Numbered from the stretch's first letter, positions 49,311 to 58,446 are shown. The stretch is DNA of 64,000 nucleotides from Methylophaga sulfidovorans (GCF_900114205.1 NZ_FOSH01000003.1:1-64000); one strand, 5' to 3'. Translations and numbers: made by a program. The notes: generated by a model from the letters alone, not told the origin.

Positions 49311-50322
49311 TTTGGCCGAAAAGAAGTGGTTTCCGGATAGTCTGATTCGTATAGGGATAAGACAGTTATTGAAACAACGCTTAAAAGAAGAATTTGCTGC
49401 CGAACCAGATAAGCTAAGTCAGCGTAAACAAGACTGTATTGAGCAATTAAAACAAAGCCCAATAGCGATAGAAACACAGGCGGCGAATGAACAACATTAC
49501 GAAGTGCCTGCCGAATTTTATAAAGAAGTATTAGGTAAACGCTTTAAGTACAGTGGTTGCTATTGGACAAACAGTTGCCTGACGCTCGATGATGCCGAAG
49601 AAGCCATGCTGGATATCTACCTGGAAAGAGCCAATCTAAAGAATGGTCAGGATATTCTCGAACTCGGCTGTGGCTGGGGATCGTTAACGATATATATGGC
49701 TGAAAAGCTGCCATTTGCCAAAATTACCGCCGTGTCTAATTCTCACTCTCAGAGAAAATATATTGAAGAACAATTGCTTGAAAGAGGTTTGAGTAATGTT
49801 CAGGTGATTACCTGTGACGTTAATGAGCTGGAACTGGAACAGCAATATGATCGGGTAGTATCGGTTGAGATGTTTGAACATATGCGTAATTACCAGCGCT
49901 TATTCGATAAGATTGGTGACTGGCTAAAAGCAGAAGGTAAGTTATTTGTTCATATTTTCTGTCATCGAGAAGTGGTTTACCCCTTTGAAACAGAAGGGGA
50001 TGATAACTGGATGGGACGCTATTTTTTTACCGGTGGACTGATGCCTTCTGCTGATACCTTGTTGTATTTCCAGTCCGAACTAGCCATACAGCAGCAATGG
50101 TTGATTAATGGCAGTCACTATCAGAAAACAGCCGAGGCCTGGCTGGAAAATACCGATAAGAATGAGGCCAATGTGTTACGTTTATTTCGTCAAGTCTATG
50201 GCGATGAGGCTGATACCTGGTTACAGCGCTGGCGTTTGTTTTTTATGGCGTGTGCCGAGTTGTTTGGCTTTGATAATGGTAATCAGTGGTTAGTGGGACA
50301 TTATCTTTTTGTGAAAAAATGA
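49297..50322 (+). CDS. Cyclopropane-synthase-family SAM methyltransferase (2 of 3)
   Basis: This 341-aa enzyme belongs to the branch of the Cfa family that resembles plant coclaurine N-methyltransferases. It shows NEQHYEVPAEFYKEVLGKRF, KYSGCYW, SAM motif I ILELGCGWGSLTIYMAEK and SVEMFEHMRNY. The substrate may be a lipid or small amine. The start at 49297 has GGAGA upstream; ATG 49303 is possible. It is the last lipid gene before the kinase, which begins 7 bp later. Confidence 0.86.
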   Translation: MGMIDLAEKKWFPDSLIRIGIRQLLKQRLKEEFAAEPDKLSQRKQDCIEQLKQSPIAIETQAANEQHYEVPAEFYKEVLGKRFKYSGCYWTNSCLTLDDAEEAMLDIYLERANLKNGQDILELGCGWGSLTIYMAEKLPFAKITAVSNSHSQRKYIEEQLLERGLSNVQVITCDVNELELEQQYDRVVSVEMFEHMRNYQRLFDKIGDWLKAEGKLFVHIFCHREVVYPFETEGDDNWMGRYFFTGGLMPSADTLLYFQSELAIQQQWLINGSHYQKTAEAWLENTDKNEANVLRLFRQVYGDEADTWLQRWRLFFMACAELFGFDNGNQWLVGHYLFVKK

Positions 50323-50329
50323 GCGACTG

Positions 50330-51637
50330 ATGGCGAAAAACAAAACCACTCTTCATGCCAAGTTAATCAAAGTTTTCCTGATACAGGTTGTCTTAATTAG
50401 TCTGGTCACCGTTGGTGGCATCTATGCAGCTAAAACCATGGTTGAAGGGATGTTGGTACGCAAAGCCTTAGAGGGAGAAGCTCAGCATTTTTGGGAAATG
50501 CGTGAGAAAAATCCAGATTTTTCTCCGCCCGATACCATGAATTTAAAGGCCTATTTGATCACTAATGGCGATTATTCCACTTTACCCAAAGATTTGGTTA
50601 ACCTGTCACCAGGTTATCAACGGGCACAAGTGAATCAACAAACACCGATTGTCTATATAGAAGATAAAGGTAACAGTCGACTTTATCTGCTTTTTGATGA
50701 AGTGAAAGTATCTCGTCTCGCTTTGTTGTTTGGTATGTTGCCGCTGGCTGGTGTTCTTGTCGTGTTATATATTCTGGCGTGGATAGCCTATCGCCAATCG
50801 CATAAAGCGGTATCCCCAATTGTGAAATTGGCTAAGTCGGTCAGAGAGGCCGAAATCAGATATGGCAGTCTTCCTGATTTTGATTTGCAGGAATTACGCG
50901 ATATTCCTGATGATGAAGTATCAAGTTTAGTAGGGGCACTTGATCAATTTACTCAGCGTCTTGAGCTGTTTATCGATAGAGAACGCCATTTTACTCGTGA
51001 TGCCAGTCATGAACTAAGAACTCCGATTGCCGTTATCAGAAGTGCGATGGAATTGCTTGAGCGTCGTTATGATGTTGCTAATGATAAAACGATGCGACGG
51101 GTCTATCGCACTTTACATGATATGGAATCGTTGATTGAAACCTTATTAATACTGGCCAGAGAAGAAAAGGCCGTACTGCCGGCTCAGGATGTCGATATAA
51201 ATGCGATGGCATTGAAACAGCTTGATACGCTTGAGTCTCTATTCAAAGATAAAGAGATTAGTGTGCGTATTGATGAACAAGCGAAATTAGTCGTGAAAGC
51301 ACCTGAATCAGTTGTTTCGATTCTGATGAGTAATTTATTGCGTAACGCCTTTAATTACACACCCAGAGGCAATGTGGTCATAACCATCTGGCAACAGGGC
51401 TTTTCGGTTACCGATAGTGGCGTCGGTATGAGTGAACAGCAAGTCAAAAATGTGTTTGAGCCTTTTTACCGAGGAGAGGGCAATAACAACGAGAAAGGCT
51501 ATGGTTTGGGTATGACCATAGTAAAACGTTTATGTAATCGATATGACTGGCATCTTCGCGTTACCAGTGAATTAGGCAAAGGCACGGAAGTAAGTGTGCA
51601 TTTCCCTAAATCACAGATAAAAACTCAGTATTTATAA
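50330..51637 (+). CDS. Sensor histidine kinase
   Basis: This 435-aa kinase has two membrane segments (about 11-34 and 130-153) around a small extracytoplasmic domain, then a HAMP-like linker, HisKA with His227 in DASHELRTPIAVI, and HATPase (N box LMSNLLRNAFNYT, G1 VTDSGVGMS, F FEPFYRG, G2 GYGLGMTIV). All catalytic motifs look intact. It directly follows the lipid genes and probably controls them or senses membrane state. It converges with and overlaps the response regulator by 6 nt. Confidence 0.93.
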   Translation: MAKNKTTLHAKLIKVFLIQVVLISLVTVGGIYAAKTMVEGMLVRKALEGEAQHFWEMREKNPDFSPPDTMNLKAYLITNGDYSTLPKDLVNLSPGYQRAQVNQQTPIVYIEDKGNSRLYLLFDEVKVSRLALLFGMLPLAGVLVVLYILAWIAYRQSHKAVSPIVKLAKSVREAEIRYGSLPDFDLQELRDIPDDEVSSLVGALDQFTQRLELFIDRERHFTRDASHELRTPIAVIRSAMELLERRYDVANDKTMRRVYRTLHDMESLIETLLILAREEKAVLPAQDVDINAMALKQLDTLESLFKDKEISVRIDEQAKLVVKAPESVVSILMSNLLRNAFNYTPRGNVVITIWQQGFSVTDSGVGMSEQQVKNVFEPFYRGEGNNNEKGYGLGMTIVKRLCNRYDWHLRVTSELGKGTEVSVHFPKSQIKTQYL

Positions 51638-52330
51638 GTCTTTTTCTTCACACAATTTATAACCGACCCCTGGAATGGTGTGTAATAAATGTTGCTGATA
51701 AGGTTTATCAATCAGTTTTCTGAGGTTATAGAGATGGCTGCGTAAGGTATCACTATCCGGCGTGTCCTCGCCCCAGATCTCTGTTTCTAGTTTTTCACGG
51801 GTAACCAGCTTAGGTGATTCACGCATAAGAATTTTCAGAATTTGTAGCATGATAGGGGAGAGCCGGACCGTTTCTCCTGCACGAGTAACGCGCATCGTTT
51901 TCGGGTCAAACACCATATCAGCAATCTGTAATGATTTTGTATCCATCTCACCACGATGGCGACGAATATGCGAGATTAACCTTGCCTCTAATTCTTTCAT
52001 CTCAAACGGTTTGATCAGGTAGTCATCAGCACCGTACTCAAAGCCGCTCAATTTATCATCCAGTGTATCTCTGGCTGTCAGCATCACAATGGGCATATCT
52101 AACTGTAACTCACCGCGTATACGTTCACAGACTTCAAATCCATCAATACCCGGCATCATCACATCCAGGATCACAGCATCATAATGATTCTGGCTGCATA
52201 GCTTTAATGCAGTCAGACCATCAGCAGCGAAATCCACAGTCATGCCACCTTCTTCTAAAAAGTCCCCTACATTCGCCGCAAGATCCTGATGATCTTCTAC
52301 GATGAGCACCGTTGCTGGGTTTATTTTCAT
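51632..52330 (-). CDS. OmpR-family response regulator
   Basis: This 232-aa regulator has a receiver with Glu12-Asp13 (VEDH), phospho-acceptor Asp56 (VILDVMMPGIDG), Thr in MLTARD and Lys in IKPFEMKE, then a C-terminal winged helix (about 135-230, ending HTIPGVGYKLCEE). It is the only nearby partner for the kinase at 50330, but it sits tail to tail with it, not in an operon. It is divergent from bfd. Confidence 0.94.
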   Translation of the reverse strand: MKINPATVLIVEDHQDLAANVGDFLEEGGMTVDFAADGLTALKLCSQNHYDAVILDVMMPGIDGFEVCERIRGELQLDMPIVMLTARDTLDDKLSGFEYGADDYLIKPFEMKELEARLISHIRRHRGEMDTKSLQIADMVFDPKTMRVTRAGETVRLSPIMLQILKILMRESPKLVTREKLETEIWGEDTPDSDTLRSHLYNLRKLIDKPYQQHLLHTIPGVGYKLCEEKDL

Positions 52331-52435
52331 CTATTCATCCTTAATTTTCATTGTGTGCAACATAAGAATAACGTATTGATGTATGGGCTTTGTGAAAAAT
52401 GCATCATTTTATTTAGGAATAATCTAAAAATACAA

Positions 52436-52468
52436 TTGACTCATGAAATAACAATCATTATCATTAAC
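52436..52468 (+). promoter_or_regulatory. bfd promoter with overlapping Fur-box-like sequence
   Basis: TTGACT (52436-52441) and TATCAT (52459-52464) are spaced by 17 bp. Over the -10 lies AATAACAATCATTATCATTA (52447-52466), close to the Fur consensus GATAATGATAATCATTATC read on either strand. Iron-dependent repression by Fur is therefore likely, as in other bfd genes. Confidence 0.7.
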
Positions 52469-52496
52469 ATCAAGGTCATCATAAATAGGCACTGCA

Positions 52497-52697
52497 ATGA
52501 TTGTATGTATCTGTAACAATGTAAATTCAGACACTATTACCGAAGCGATGGAGTCTGGTGCAAATAGCCTGCATCATATTCGTGAGCAGACAGGTGCATC
52601 TGCATGTTGTGGTAAATGCCAATTTAAAGTCAATCGTTTATTGAATGATTTTCAGCAGGAAGATGTAATGCCTTCTGCTTGCTCAGGCGAAGCTTGA
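52497..52697 (+). CDS. bfd: Bacterioferritin-associated ferredoxin
   Basis: This 66-aa [2Fe-2S] protein reduces bacterioferritin so that stored iron can be released. Cluster ligands Cys4, Cys6, Cys38 and Cys41 are in place (MIVCICNNV and ACCGKC). It starts 33 bp after the predicted -10 and lies 317 bp upstream of bacterioferritin, on the same strand but with a separate promoter. Low-iron induction is expected from the Fur-like site. Confidence 0.93.
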   Translation: MIVCICNNVNSDTITEAMESGANSLHHIREQTGASACCGKCQFKVNRLLNDFQQEDVMPSACSGEA

Positions 52698-52953
52698 TAT
52701 TCCCGCAACCAATAGCTGAGTCGGTTTAATCCTTAGCGATTCTTATTATTACCATCAGTCAAATCTGTCACTGTCAGCTCTTTCTAGCAGAGCTTAGTTC
52801 TTCATCCTTATTTAATCTAAGTTGATAAACACTAAGGTGTTTTTGATTTTTATCCTGCAAAATATCTCTTGAAAGTTTTCGTTCTATACCTCGGCCATAT
52901 TTCAATCTAGATGATAATAATTCCGATTTTATTTTTAAAACAGTCGTTTAACT

Positions 52954-52986
52954 TTGACATTTGAATAAGACAAACGATAATCATGG
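52954..52986 (+). promoter_or_regulatory. bfr promoter
   Basis: TTGACA (52954-52959) and GATAAT (52976-52981) are spaced by 16 bp, 34 bp before the bfr start. GATAATCAT at the -10 is half of a Fur box, not a full one. Upstream, 52698-52950 holds no gene or obvious structure that I can see. Confidence 0.65.
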
Positions 52987-53014
52987 CAACTTTATACAAA
53001 AATAAGGAATTGTT

Positions 53015-53494
53015 ATGAAAGGCGATAAAAAAGTTATCGAATATTTAAATAAAGTATTAGGAAATGAGCTGGTAGCTATCAACCAATATTTTCTTCATGC
53101 CAAAATGTATAAAGATTGGGGTTTACATAATCTATACGAACATGAATATCATGAATCAATTGATGAAATGAAACATGCTGATAAATTAACCGAGCGTGTT
53201 TTATTTTTGGAAGGTTTACCTAACCTGCAGGATCTTGGTGCACTGCGTATCGGTGAAAACACAAAAGAAATGCTAGAAAGTGATTTAGCTCTCGAACTAG
53301 AAGCCATTCCTGATTTACAAGAAGGCATTAAGTATTGTGAATCTGTTGGTGACTACGTTACCCGTGATTTATTTCAGGATATTTTAAATTCTGAAGAAGA
53401 GCATGTTGACTGGTTAGAAACACAGCTTGGCCTGATTGAGAAAATGGGTCTGCAAAACTATCATCAAGCACAGATCGTTAAAGAAGCAGAATAA
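53015..53494 (+). CDS. bfr: Bacterioferritin
   Basis: This 159-aa ferritin-like protein forms 24-mers that oxidise and store iron. Ferroxidase ligands Glu18, Glu51, His54, Glu94, Glu127 and His130 and the haem ligand Met52 (DEMKHADKL) are all present, so it is the haem-binding catalytic type. AAGGAATTGTT precedes the ATG. It pairs with bfd upstream and ends at a strong terminator. Confidence 0.96.
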   Translation: MKGDKKVIEYLNKVLGNELVAINQYFLHAKMYKDWGLHNLYEHEYHESIDEMKHADKLTERVLFLEGLPNLQDLGALRIGENTKEMLESDLALELEAIPDLQEGIKYCESVGDYVTRDLFQDILNSEEEHVDWLETQLGLIEKMGLQNYHQAQIVKEAE

Positions 53495-53516
53495 TAATAA
53501 AGCTCTACAGAAATAC

Positions 53517-53553
53517 AAACCCGAGCACGACATAAGTCTGCTCGGGTTTTTTT
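53517..53553 (+). terminator. Intrinsic terminator of bfr
   Basis: AAACCCGAGCA (53517-53527) and TGCTCGGGTTT (53539-53549) form an 11-bp stem with an 11-nt loop, followed by further T. Confidence 0.92.
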
Positions 53554-53665
53554 ATGATGTCATACGTTAATATACGAATTGTAATTTCTGCTTTAACTAG
53601 GTAATTTACTTATAAGTCAAATTCTTCAATTTACTCAGGCTCACTCTCTGGAGGTAGGGAAAGGC

Positions 53666-54853
53666 ATGACTAGATTCAAGCAACATGATAAAAGTGATGA
53701 TGCCTTGATTTATTCAACGCAAAGTCAGGCATCCCTTTCTCCACCCGCAATTCTGCGAGATTTAGCTAAACAATGTGATGTGCGCTTTAACGGCAAGCAA
53801 CCCTGGGATATCCAGGTACATCATCGTGATGTGTATTCCCAGATATTAACCAAAGGTTCATTAGGCTTTGGTGAAAGCTATATGGACGGACTATGGGACA
53901 GTGAACAGCTGGATGAGCTTTTCTATCGAATCATGCGAGCCAATATTGAAGAGCATCTGGTAGGTGTAGGTAAGTTCGCACTAATTTTTCAAAGTCTTCG
54001 ACATCGCTTTTTTAATCTGCAAACGGTAAAGCGTGCTTATCAGGTCGGTGAGCAACACTACGATATCGGTAATGATGTGTTTGAGGCCATGTTGGACCCG
54101 ACGATGAGTTATTCATGTGGTTTCTGGCAAAAGGCCGATACACTGGAGCAAGCTCAGCTGGATAAGCTGGATATGATCTGTAAAAAATTGCAGCTTAAAC
54201 CTGGTGAAAAATTACTTGAAATCGGCTGTGGCTGGGGTGGCTTAGCCAGACATGCTGCAAAAAATTATGGTGTTGAAGTCTTAGGTATCACCATCTCCCA
54301 AGAACAACAAAAATTAGCTCAACAACGCTGTAAAGGCTTACCTGTCGAAATTCGTCTGACCGATTATCGCGACTTACAAGGGCAGTTTGACAAGATTGTC
54401 TCGGTAGGGATGTTTGAACATGTCGGTGAAAAAAATTATCCCATTTATTTCGACACCGTAAATCGTTTAATGAAAGATGATGGTTTATTTCTACTACATA
54501 CGATTGGTATTTACAAAACCATCCATCGTGTTGATCCCTGGATTGATAAATATATTTTTAGAAATGGACAACTGCCATCAGCTGAACAGATAGCAGCAGT
54601 GTTAAACAAACGTATGGTCATAGAAGATTGGCATAATTTTGGACAAGATTATGCGCTGACATTACTGGCCTGGTGGGATAAGTTTGAAGAGGCCTGGCCA
54701 GAACTCTCACAAAAATACAGCCAACGCTTTTATCGGATGTGGAAATATTATCTGATGAGCTGCGCCGGATTCTTCAAGTCACGGCAAGGGCAGCTATGGC
54801 AAATTGTTTTGACTAAGCGTGATCGTTTAGAAACGTATCGATCTATTCGTTAG
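53666..54853 (+). CDS. cfa: Cyclopropane-fatty-acyl-phospholipid synthase (3 of 3)
   Basis: This 395-aa enzyme transfers a methylene group from SAM to cis double bonds of membrane phospholipids. It is the copy most like E. coli Cfa: KGSLGFGESYMDGLWDSEQL, EQHYDIGNDVFEAMLDPTMS, SAM motif LLEIGCGWGGLARHAA, FEHVGEKNY and the C-terminal YYLMSCAGFFKSRQGQLWQI. GGAGGTAGGGAAAGGC precedes the ATG. It is separate from the 43.8-50.3 kb lipid operon. It abuts DUF2789 tail to tail. Confidence 0.95.
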   Translation: MTRFKQHDKSDDALIYSTQSQASLSPPAILRDLAKQCDVRFNGKQPWDIQVHHRDVYSQILTKGSLGFGESYMDGLWDSEQLDELFYRIMRANIEEHLVGVGKFALIFQSLRHRFFNLQTVKRAYQVGEQHYDIGNDVFEAMLDPTMSYSCGFWQKADTLEQAQLDKLDMICKKLQLKPGEKLLEIGCGWGGLARHAAKNYGVEVLGITISQEQQKLAQQRCKGLPVEIRLTDYRDLQGQFDKIVSVGMFEHVGEKNYPIYFDTVNRLMKDDGLFLLHTIGIYKTIHRVDPWIDKYIFRNGQLPSAEQIAAVLNKRMVIEDWHNFGQDYALTLLAWWDKFEEAWPELSQKYSQRFYRMWKYYLMSCAGFFKSRQGQLWQIVLTKRDRLETYRSIR

Positions 54854-55084
54854 TTATTCATGAAGAAGCACATTCAGTTGATCCACGACTTCTGCCCAGT
54901 CTGAATCTTCTGATAAACATTCCTGAATGAAACCTCTTTGTGAGGCTGTCCAGAACTCAGCTTGCTCAATAGGCTGGTCAGCCTCTAGCTTATGTTGTTT
55001 TATAAACTCATCCATGGCTGCAGTGTCATTATCTAAACCCAGCTGGAGAAATAAATTTTCCAGTGAATGCAAACTCGTATCCAT
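54854..55084 (-). CDS. DUF2789 family protein
   Basis: This 76-aa acidic protein matches DUF2789: MDTSLHSLENLFLQLGLDND at the start, AEFWTASQRGFIQECL in the middle and SDWAEVVDQLNVLLHE at the end. No function is known. The start at 55084 has AGAGGC 8 nt upstream; a start 7 codons earlier is possible. It converges with cfa, with no gap. Confidence 0.88.
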   Translation of the reverse strand: MDTSLHSLENLFLQLGLDNDTAAMDEFIKQHKLEADQPIEQAEFWTASQRGFIQECLSEDSDWAEVVDQLNVLLHE

Positions 55085-55256
55085 AGTAATGCCTCTTGCT
55101 TTCAAAAATCTCAGTCTTTCATATTAGTACAATAGAGAGGTTGTATCTTTCAAATTTATAACTAATTTTACTTATTCTCCTAATCTAAGCGTAAAATCAA
55201 AAAAGTGATTAAATTAGTGTAAACTATTGCACACAACTTAATATGGTGTGACTGTT

Positions 55257-55856
55257 ATGGAAAAAAGATTGTTTACCACTACTCAACTTGCGAGCTTACT
55301 TGGTGTTACAGCTAGAACAATACAGCTCTGGTCTAATAATGGGCTGATTAACGTTGTAAAAACACTCGGTGGGCATCGACGAATCTCTGAGGATGAAGTG
55401 ATTCGACTAGCTGAGAAATTAGGGAAACCGATTCCGGAAGAACTAAAAAGACAAAAAAACTCGACGATCAACCTGAATGCTCAACTGACAGTTTTGCTTG
55501 TGGATAAAGATCGCGATTTATCTAAATTATACAAGTCCCAGTTACTGCAGTGGCAGGAAGGATTACCGACAAATATTCACATAACTGATAGTGGCTTAGA
55601 TGCGCTGATTATGTCCGGCCTTTATAAACCAAACCTGATTATGATTGATTGGGATATCGATAATATTGATGTGATAGACATGGCCCGTGCTATCAGAAAG
55701 AACACTGAGACCCAGCACGCCAACATCATCATCATGACCAAGCAGGATAAAGCTGCTTTAACGAAAACGCTGACACTACCTGACAATGTGATATTAGAAG
55801 AAAAGCCAGTATCTTTTGCCTTGATAAAACGATTACTTGAAAAACACTCGGGATAA
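55257..55856 (+). CDS. MerR-type HTH fused to a receiver-like domain
   Basis: This 199-aa protein joins an excisionase/MerR-like HTH (about 5-60, LFTTTQLASLLGVTARTIQL, GGHRRISEDEV) to a receiver-like domain (about 76-195). Asp83 and Asp85, putative phospho-acceptor Asp131 (LIMIDWDIDN), Thr161 and Lys183 are all present, but the usual MPxxDG loop is replaced by IDNIDVID. It may be phosphorylated by an orphan kinase or act without phosphorylation. A GTG at 55248 is an alternative start. Its targets are unknown. Confidence 0.85.
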   Translation: MEKRLFTTTQLASLLGVTARTIQLWSNNGLINVVKTLGGHRRISEDEVIRLAEKLGKPIPEELKRQKNSTINLNAQLTVLLVDKDRDLSKLYKSQLLQWQEGLPTNIHITDSGLDALIMSGLYKPNLIMIDWDIDNIDVIDMARAIRKNTETQHANIIIMTKQDKAALTKTLTLPDNVILEEKPVSFALIKRLLEKHSG

Positions 55857-56006
55857 ATATCAGTTCAGGAGCAGGGCAGAAGACCTATTCAAGCCTTTGT
55901 TACCAAAACAGCTAGACGTCTTTATCCTCGACCAAGTCAAAGAGCGAACGAAGATGTCTGGCCGATTCATAAAATAGTCATAATTGAATGCTATATTTTC
56001 TGAATC

Positions 56007-56079
56007 GCGGGCATCAGTAACGCCTCTCTCACTCTCTCCTCGGCTTCAATTGTTGCTTTTTAGGTGCCCGCTTTTTTTC
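56007..56079 (+). ncRNA. Long-loop terminator or small RNA with a pyrimidine-rich loop
   Basis: GCGGGCA (about 56007-56013) and TGCCCGC (56065-56071) form a stem followed by seven T. The loop of about 50 nt contains CTCTCTCACTCTCTCCTC, an exposed anti-Shine-Dalgarno-like tract. It could simply terminate the MerR-REC gene, 150 bp upstream, or be a separate small RNA. The rest of 55857-56192 shows no gene. Confidence 0.4.
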
Positions 56080-56192
56080 TATGGCAAGCCCCACTTAACA
56101 AAAAACATTACCCCCTAATGTCATCCAAAGTGGGCGTTTGCCGCCTATGTTTATTTTGCTAATGCATTATCTGTGAGGGGCAAACAGAAGAA

Positions 56193-56816
56193 ATGTTTGT
56201 AAACGAGGTTTTGTGCGAACCATTAGCAATCAAGGGTATATATCTCTACCCATCTTTGGTAGGAAAACCTGGTCATAAAGGTGGTAATTTCAAATACGAG
56301 AGAGTTTTACGTGATATTCGAAATAGACTACTTGATGATGAGAACTCGTTTTGCACTACATTTTTCGATTTTTATGGCTTACCTGAAGATTTTCCAGGTA
56401 AACAAGAAGCCCTTAGCCAGAATCAGCCGGTTGATAAAAGTCGCATTCTGATAGAGCATTTTCTTAAGAAGTTGAAAGAAGATATCGGTGATGATGCTTT
56501 GACTAGGTTTATACCTTATATTCAGCTATATGAATTTGAGGCATTGTTGTTCAGCTGTCCGGCATCTATTGCAAGCGAAATCGGTAGTCAGTTAGAACAG
56601 AAGTTAATTCAAATAAGAAATGCTTTCCAAACTCCTGAGCATATAAACAATAGTCCTGTAACAGCCCCAAGCAAAAGAATTATGGAGATATGTAAGAGCT
56701 ACGACAAAGTGTTACACGGCTCTCTCATTGCCATGGATGTCGGTGTGGAAAGGATGAGAGAAGAATGTATCTTATTCAATGAATGGATGTCTAGATTACA
56801 AGCGCTATCTGTTTAG
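56193..56816 (+). CDS. DUF4276 (TOPRIM-like) protein with a defective 5' end
   Basis: This 207-aa protein shows the DUF4276 blocks NFKYERVLRDIRNRLLDDEN, FDFYGLPEDFPG, RFIPYIQLYEFEALLF and a C-terminal GSLIAMDVGVERMREECILF. Members normally begin with a strand ending in VEGQTEE. Here codons for IICEGQTEE lie directly upstream of the ATG, in frame, but a TAA at 56160-56162 cuts them off from any ordinary start. A one-base frameshift from ATG 56147 would restore a normal N-terminus. The usual neighbouring ATPase gene is absent, so it may be a defence-gene remnant. Confidence 0.7.
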   Translation: MFVNEVLCEPLAIKGIYLYPSLVGKPGHKGGNFKYERVLRDIRNRLLDDENSFCTTFFDFYGLPEDFPGKQEALSQNQPVDKSRILIEHFLKKLKEDIGDDALTRFIPYIQLYEFEALLFSCPASIASEIGSQLEQKLIQIRNAFQTPEHINNSPVTAPSKRIMEICKSYDKVLHGSLIAMDVGVERMREECILFNEWMSRLQALSV

Positions 56817-57134
56817 TTTCATTTTTATTCTTATCCAGATGTCTGGCAGTTTTCAAAAAAGTAGAGTCTCAATCAAGCTTGTTTATGGAATTAGTCCAAT
56901 GATTATGTCGTGTTCGGAAGTAATATTTTTCGAGACTTTATTTTGAAGTGATTTTTCTGCTAAGCAGTAAAAATGGTTCTGCCCAATGATTTCACTGAGA
57001 GTACTGTGTGAAAACTGTCTATTTGATTTAGTTAGAAATTTTCTGTGGGATGGTGTGGGTTATTATGGCTACCGCCATTTTACCGCCACTCTGGATTTGT
57101 TAAGATTCTAGTCTATTGATTTGTATAAAAAAGT
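56817..57134. other. Non-coding gap between DUF4276 and tRNA-Leu
   Basis: I see no gene here. ACCGCCA occurs twice, at 57071 and 57082, in a context typical of the flanks of tRNA-borne integrations. The region is AT-rich and adjoins the 3' end of tRNA-Leu, so the 55.9-57.1 kb segment may be an old island remnant. No integrase remains. Confidence 0.3.
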
Positions 57135-57221
57135 TGGTACCGAGGGTGGGAATCGAACCCACACTGAGTTTCCCCAACCGGATTTTGAATCCGGCGCGTC
57201 TACCAGTTCCGCCACCCCGGC
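57135..57221 (-). tRNA. tRNA-Leu (anticodon CAA)
   Basis: This 87-nt class II tRNA on the minus strand has anticodon CAA in the loop TTCAAAA, a long variable arm, T-arm GGTTCGATTCCC-like, and an encoded CCA. The acceptor GCCGGGG pairs with CCTCGGT using two G-T pairs. Confidence 0.93.
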
Positions 57222-57402
57222 AACCTAAGCGCGAAATTATAACGTCTACCCATGTGGATGGGAAGACCGATTTTCATTTGTAACCGACGCCAAAATCTAA
57301 CTGGTTGATCGTAATAGCTAAAGATGAATTTATTGCAGCCGAATAGTGGTGATAAGTATTAATTAAATGCTGTTTTGACAGACATTTTGCTATGATCGCG
57401 CC

Positions 57403-58446
57403 ATGAAAACGAGTGACTTCCAATTTGATTTGCCTGAAGAGCTAATCGCCCAATACCCTTCTGAAAACCGAACTTCCAGTCGATTATTGTTTTTGGATGG
57501 GAATAGTGGACAGCGTCAGGATTTACAATTTACCGATCTTTTATCACTGCTGAATCCCAAGGATTTATTGGTGTTTAATAACACCAAAGTGATTCCTGCA
57601 CGCTTATTTGGTGTGAAGGATAGCGGTGGCAAAGTTGAAGTGTTAATTGAGCGTGTACTCGATGAAACTCGGGTGTTAGCACATATAAGAAGTAGTAAAT
57701 CGCCTGCTGCAGGTCGTCATTTGCAACTGGAAGGGGTACTTGATGCTGAAGTGTTGGGGCGTCACGATGCCTTATTTGAGCTGAAGTTTCACGGTATTGA
57801 TTCAATCATTGATGCTTTAGATGAGTATGGACGGTTGCCGTTACCACCCTATATAGAACGAGAAGTGGATAAAGAAGATTTAGATCGCTATCAGACGGTT
57901 TATGCCCGAAATGTCGGTGCGGTAGCCGCGCCCACTGCAGGTCTGCATTTTGATGAGGCCTTATTAAATAGAATTCGCGAAGCAGGTATTGAAACAGCAG
58001 AGTTAACATTGCATGTGGGGGCAGGGACATTCCAGCCTGTCAGAGTGGATGATGTTCGCTCACATCAGATGCATAAAGAAGTTATTGATGTTAGCGAGCA
58101 AGTGGCTAAACAAGTCAAAGCAACACGAGCACGAGGTGGTCGTGTTATTGCTGTCGGTACCACCAGTGTAAGGGCACTTGAGTCTGCATCTGCTAATGGC
58201 GAGATTGCTGCTTATCAGGGGGAAACGGATATTTTTATTTATCCTGGTTACCAATTCAAAAGTGTTGATGCCATGGTGACAAATTTTCATCTGTCTGAGT
58301 CAACATTATTAATGCTGGTCTCTGCTTTTGCTGGCAAGCAGCACATCATGGATGCATACCAATATGCGATCCAGCAGCGCTATCGGTTTTTCAGTTACGG
58401 CGATGCTATGTTTATAACAAGGAATAATAATGAAGTCGTTGGATAA
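57403..58446 (+). CDS. queA: S-adenosylmethionine:tRNA ribosyltransferase-isomerase
   Basis: This 347-aa enzyme builds epoxyqueuosine at position 34 of tRNAs for Asn, Asp, His and Tyr. It shows [20 protein letters not shown], the central [29 protein letters not shown] and [13 protein letters not shown]. Length is near E. coli QueA (356 aa). It overlaps trmJ by 17 nt. No tgt gene follows, unlike in E. coli. Confidence 0.96.
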   Translation: MKTSDFQFDLPEELIAQYPSENRTSSRLLFLDGNSGQRQDLQFTDLLSLLNPKDLLVFNNTKVIPARLFGVKDSGGKVEVLIERVLDETRVLAHIRSSKSPAAGRHLQLEGVLDAEVLGRHDALFELKFHGIDSIIDALDEYGRLPLPPYIEREVDKEDLDRYQTVYARNVGAVAAPTAGLHFDEALLNRIREAGIETAELTLHVGAGTFQPVRVDDVRSHQMHKEVIDVSEQVAKQVKATRARGGRVIAVGTTSVRALESASANGEIAAYQGETDIFIYPGYQFKSVDAMVTNFHLSESTLLMLVSAFAGKQHIMDAYQYAIQQRYRFFSYGDAMFITRNNNEVVG

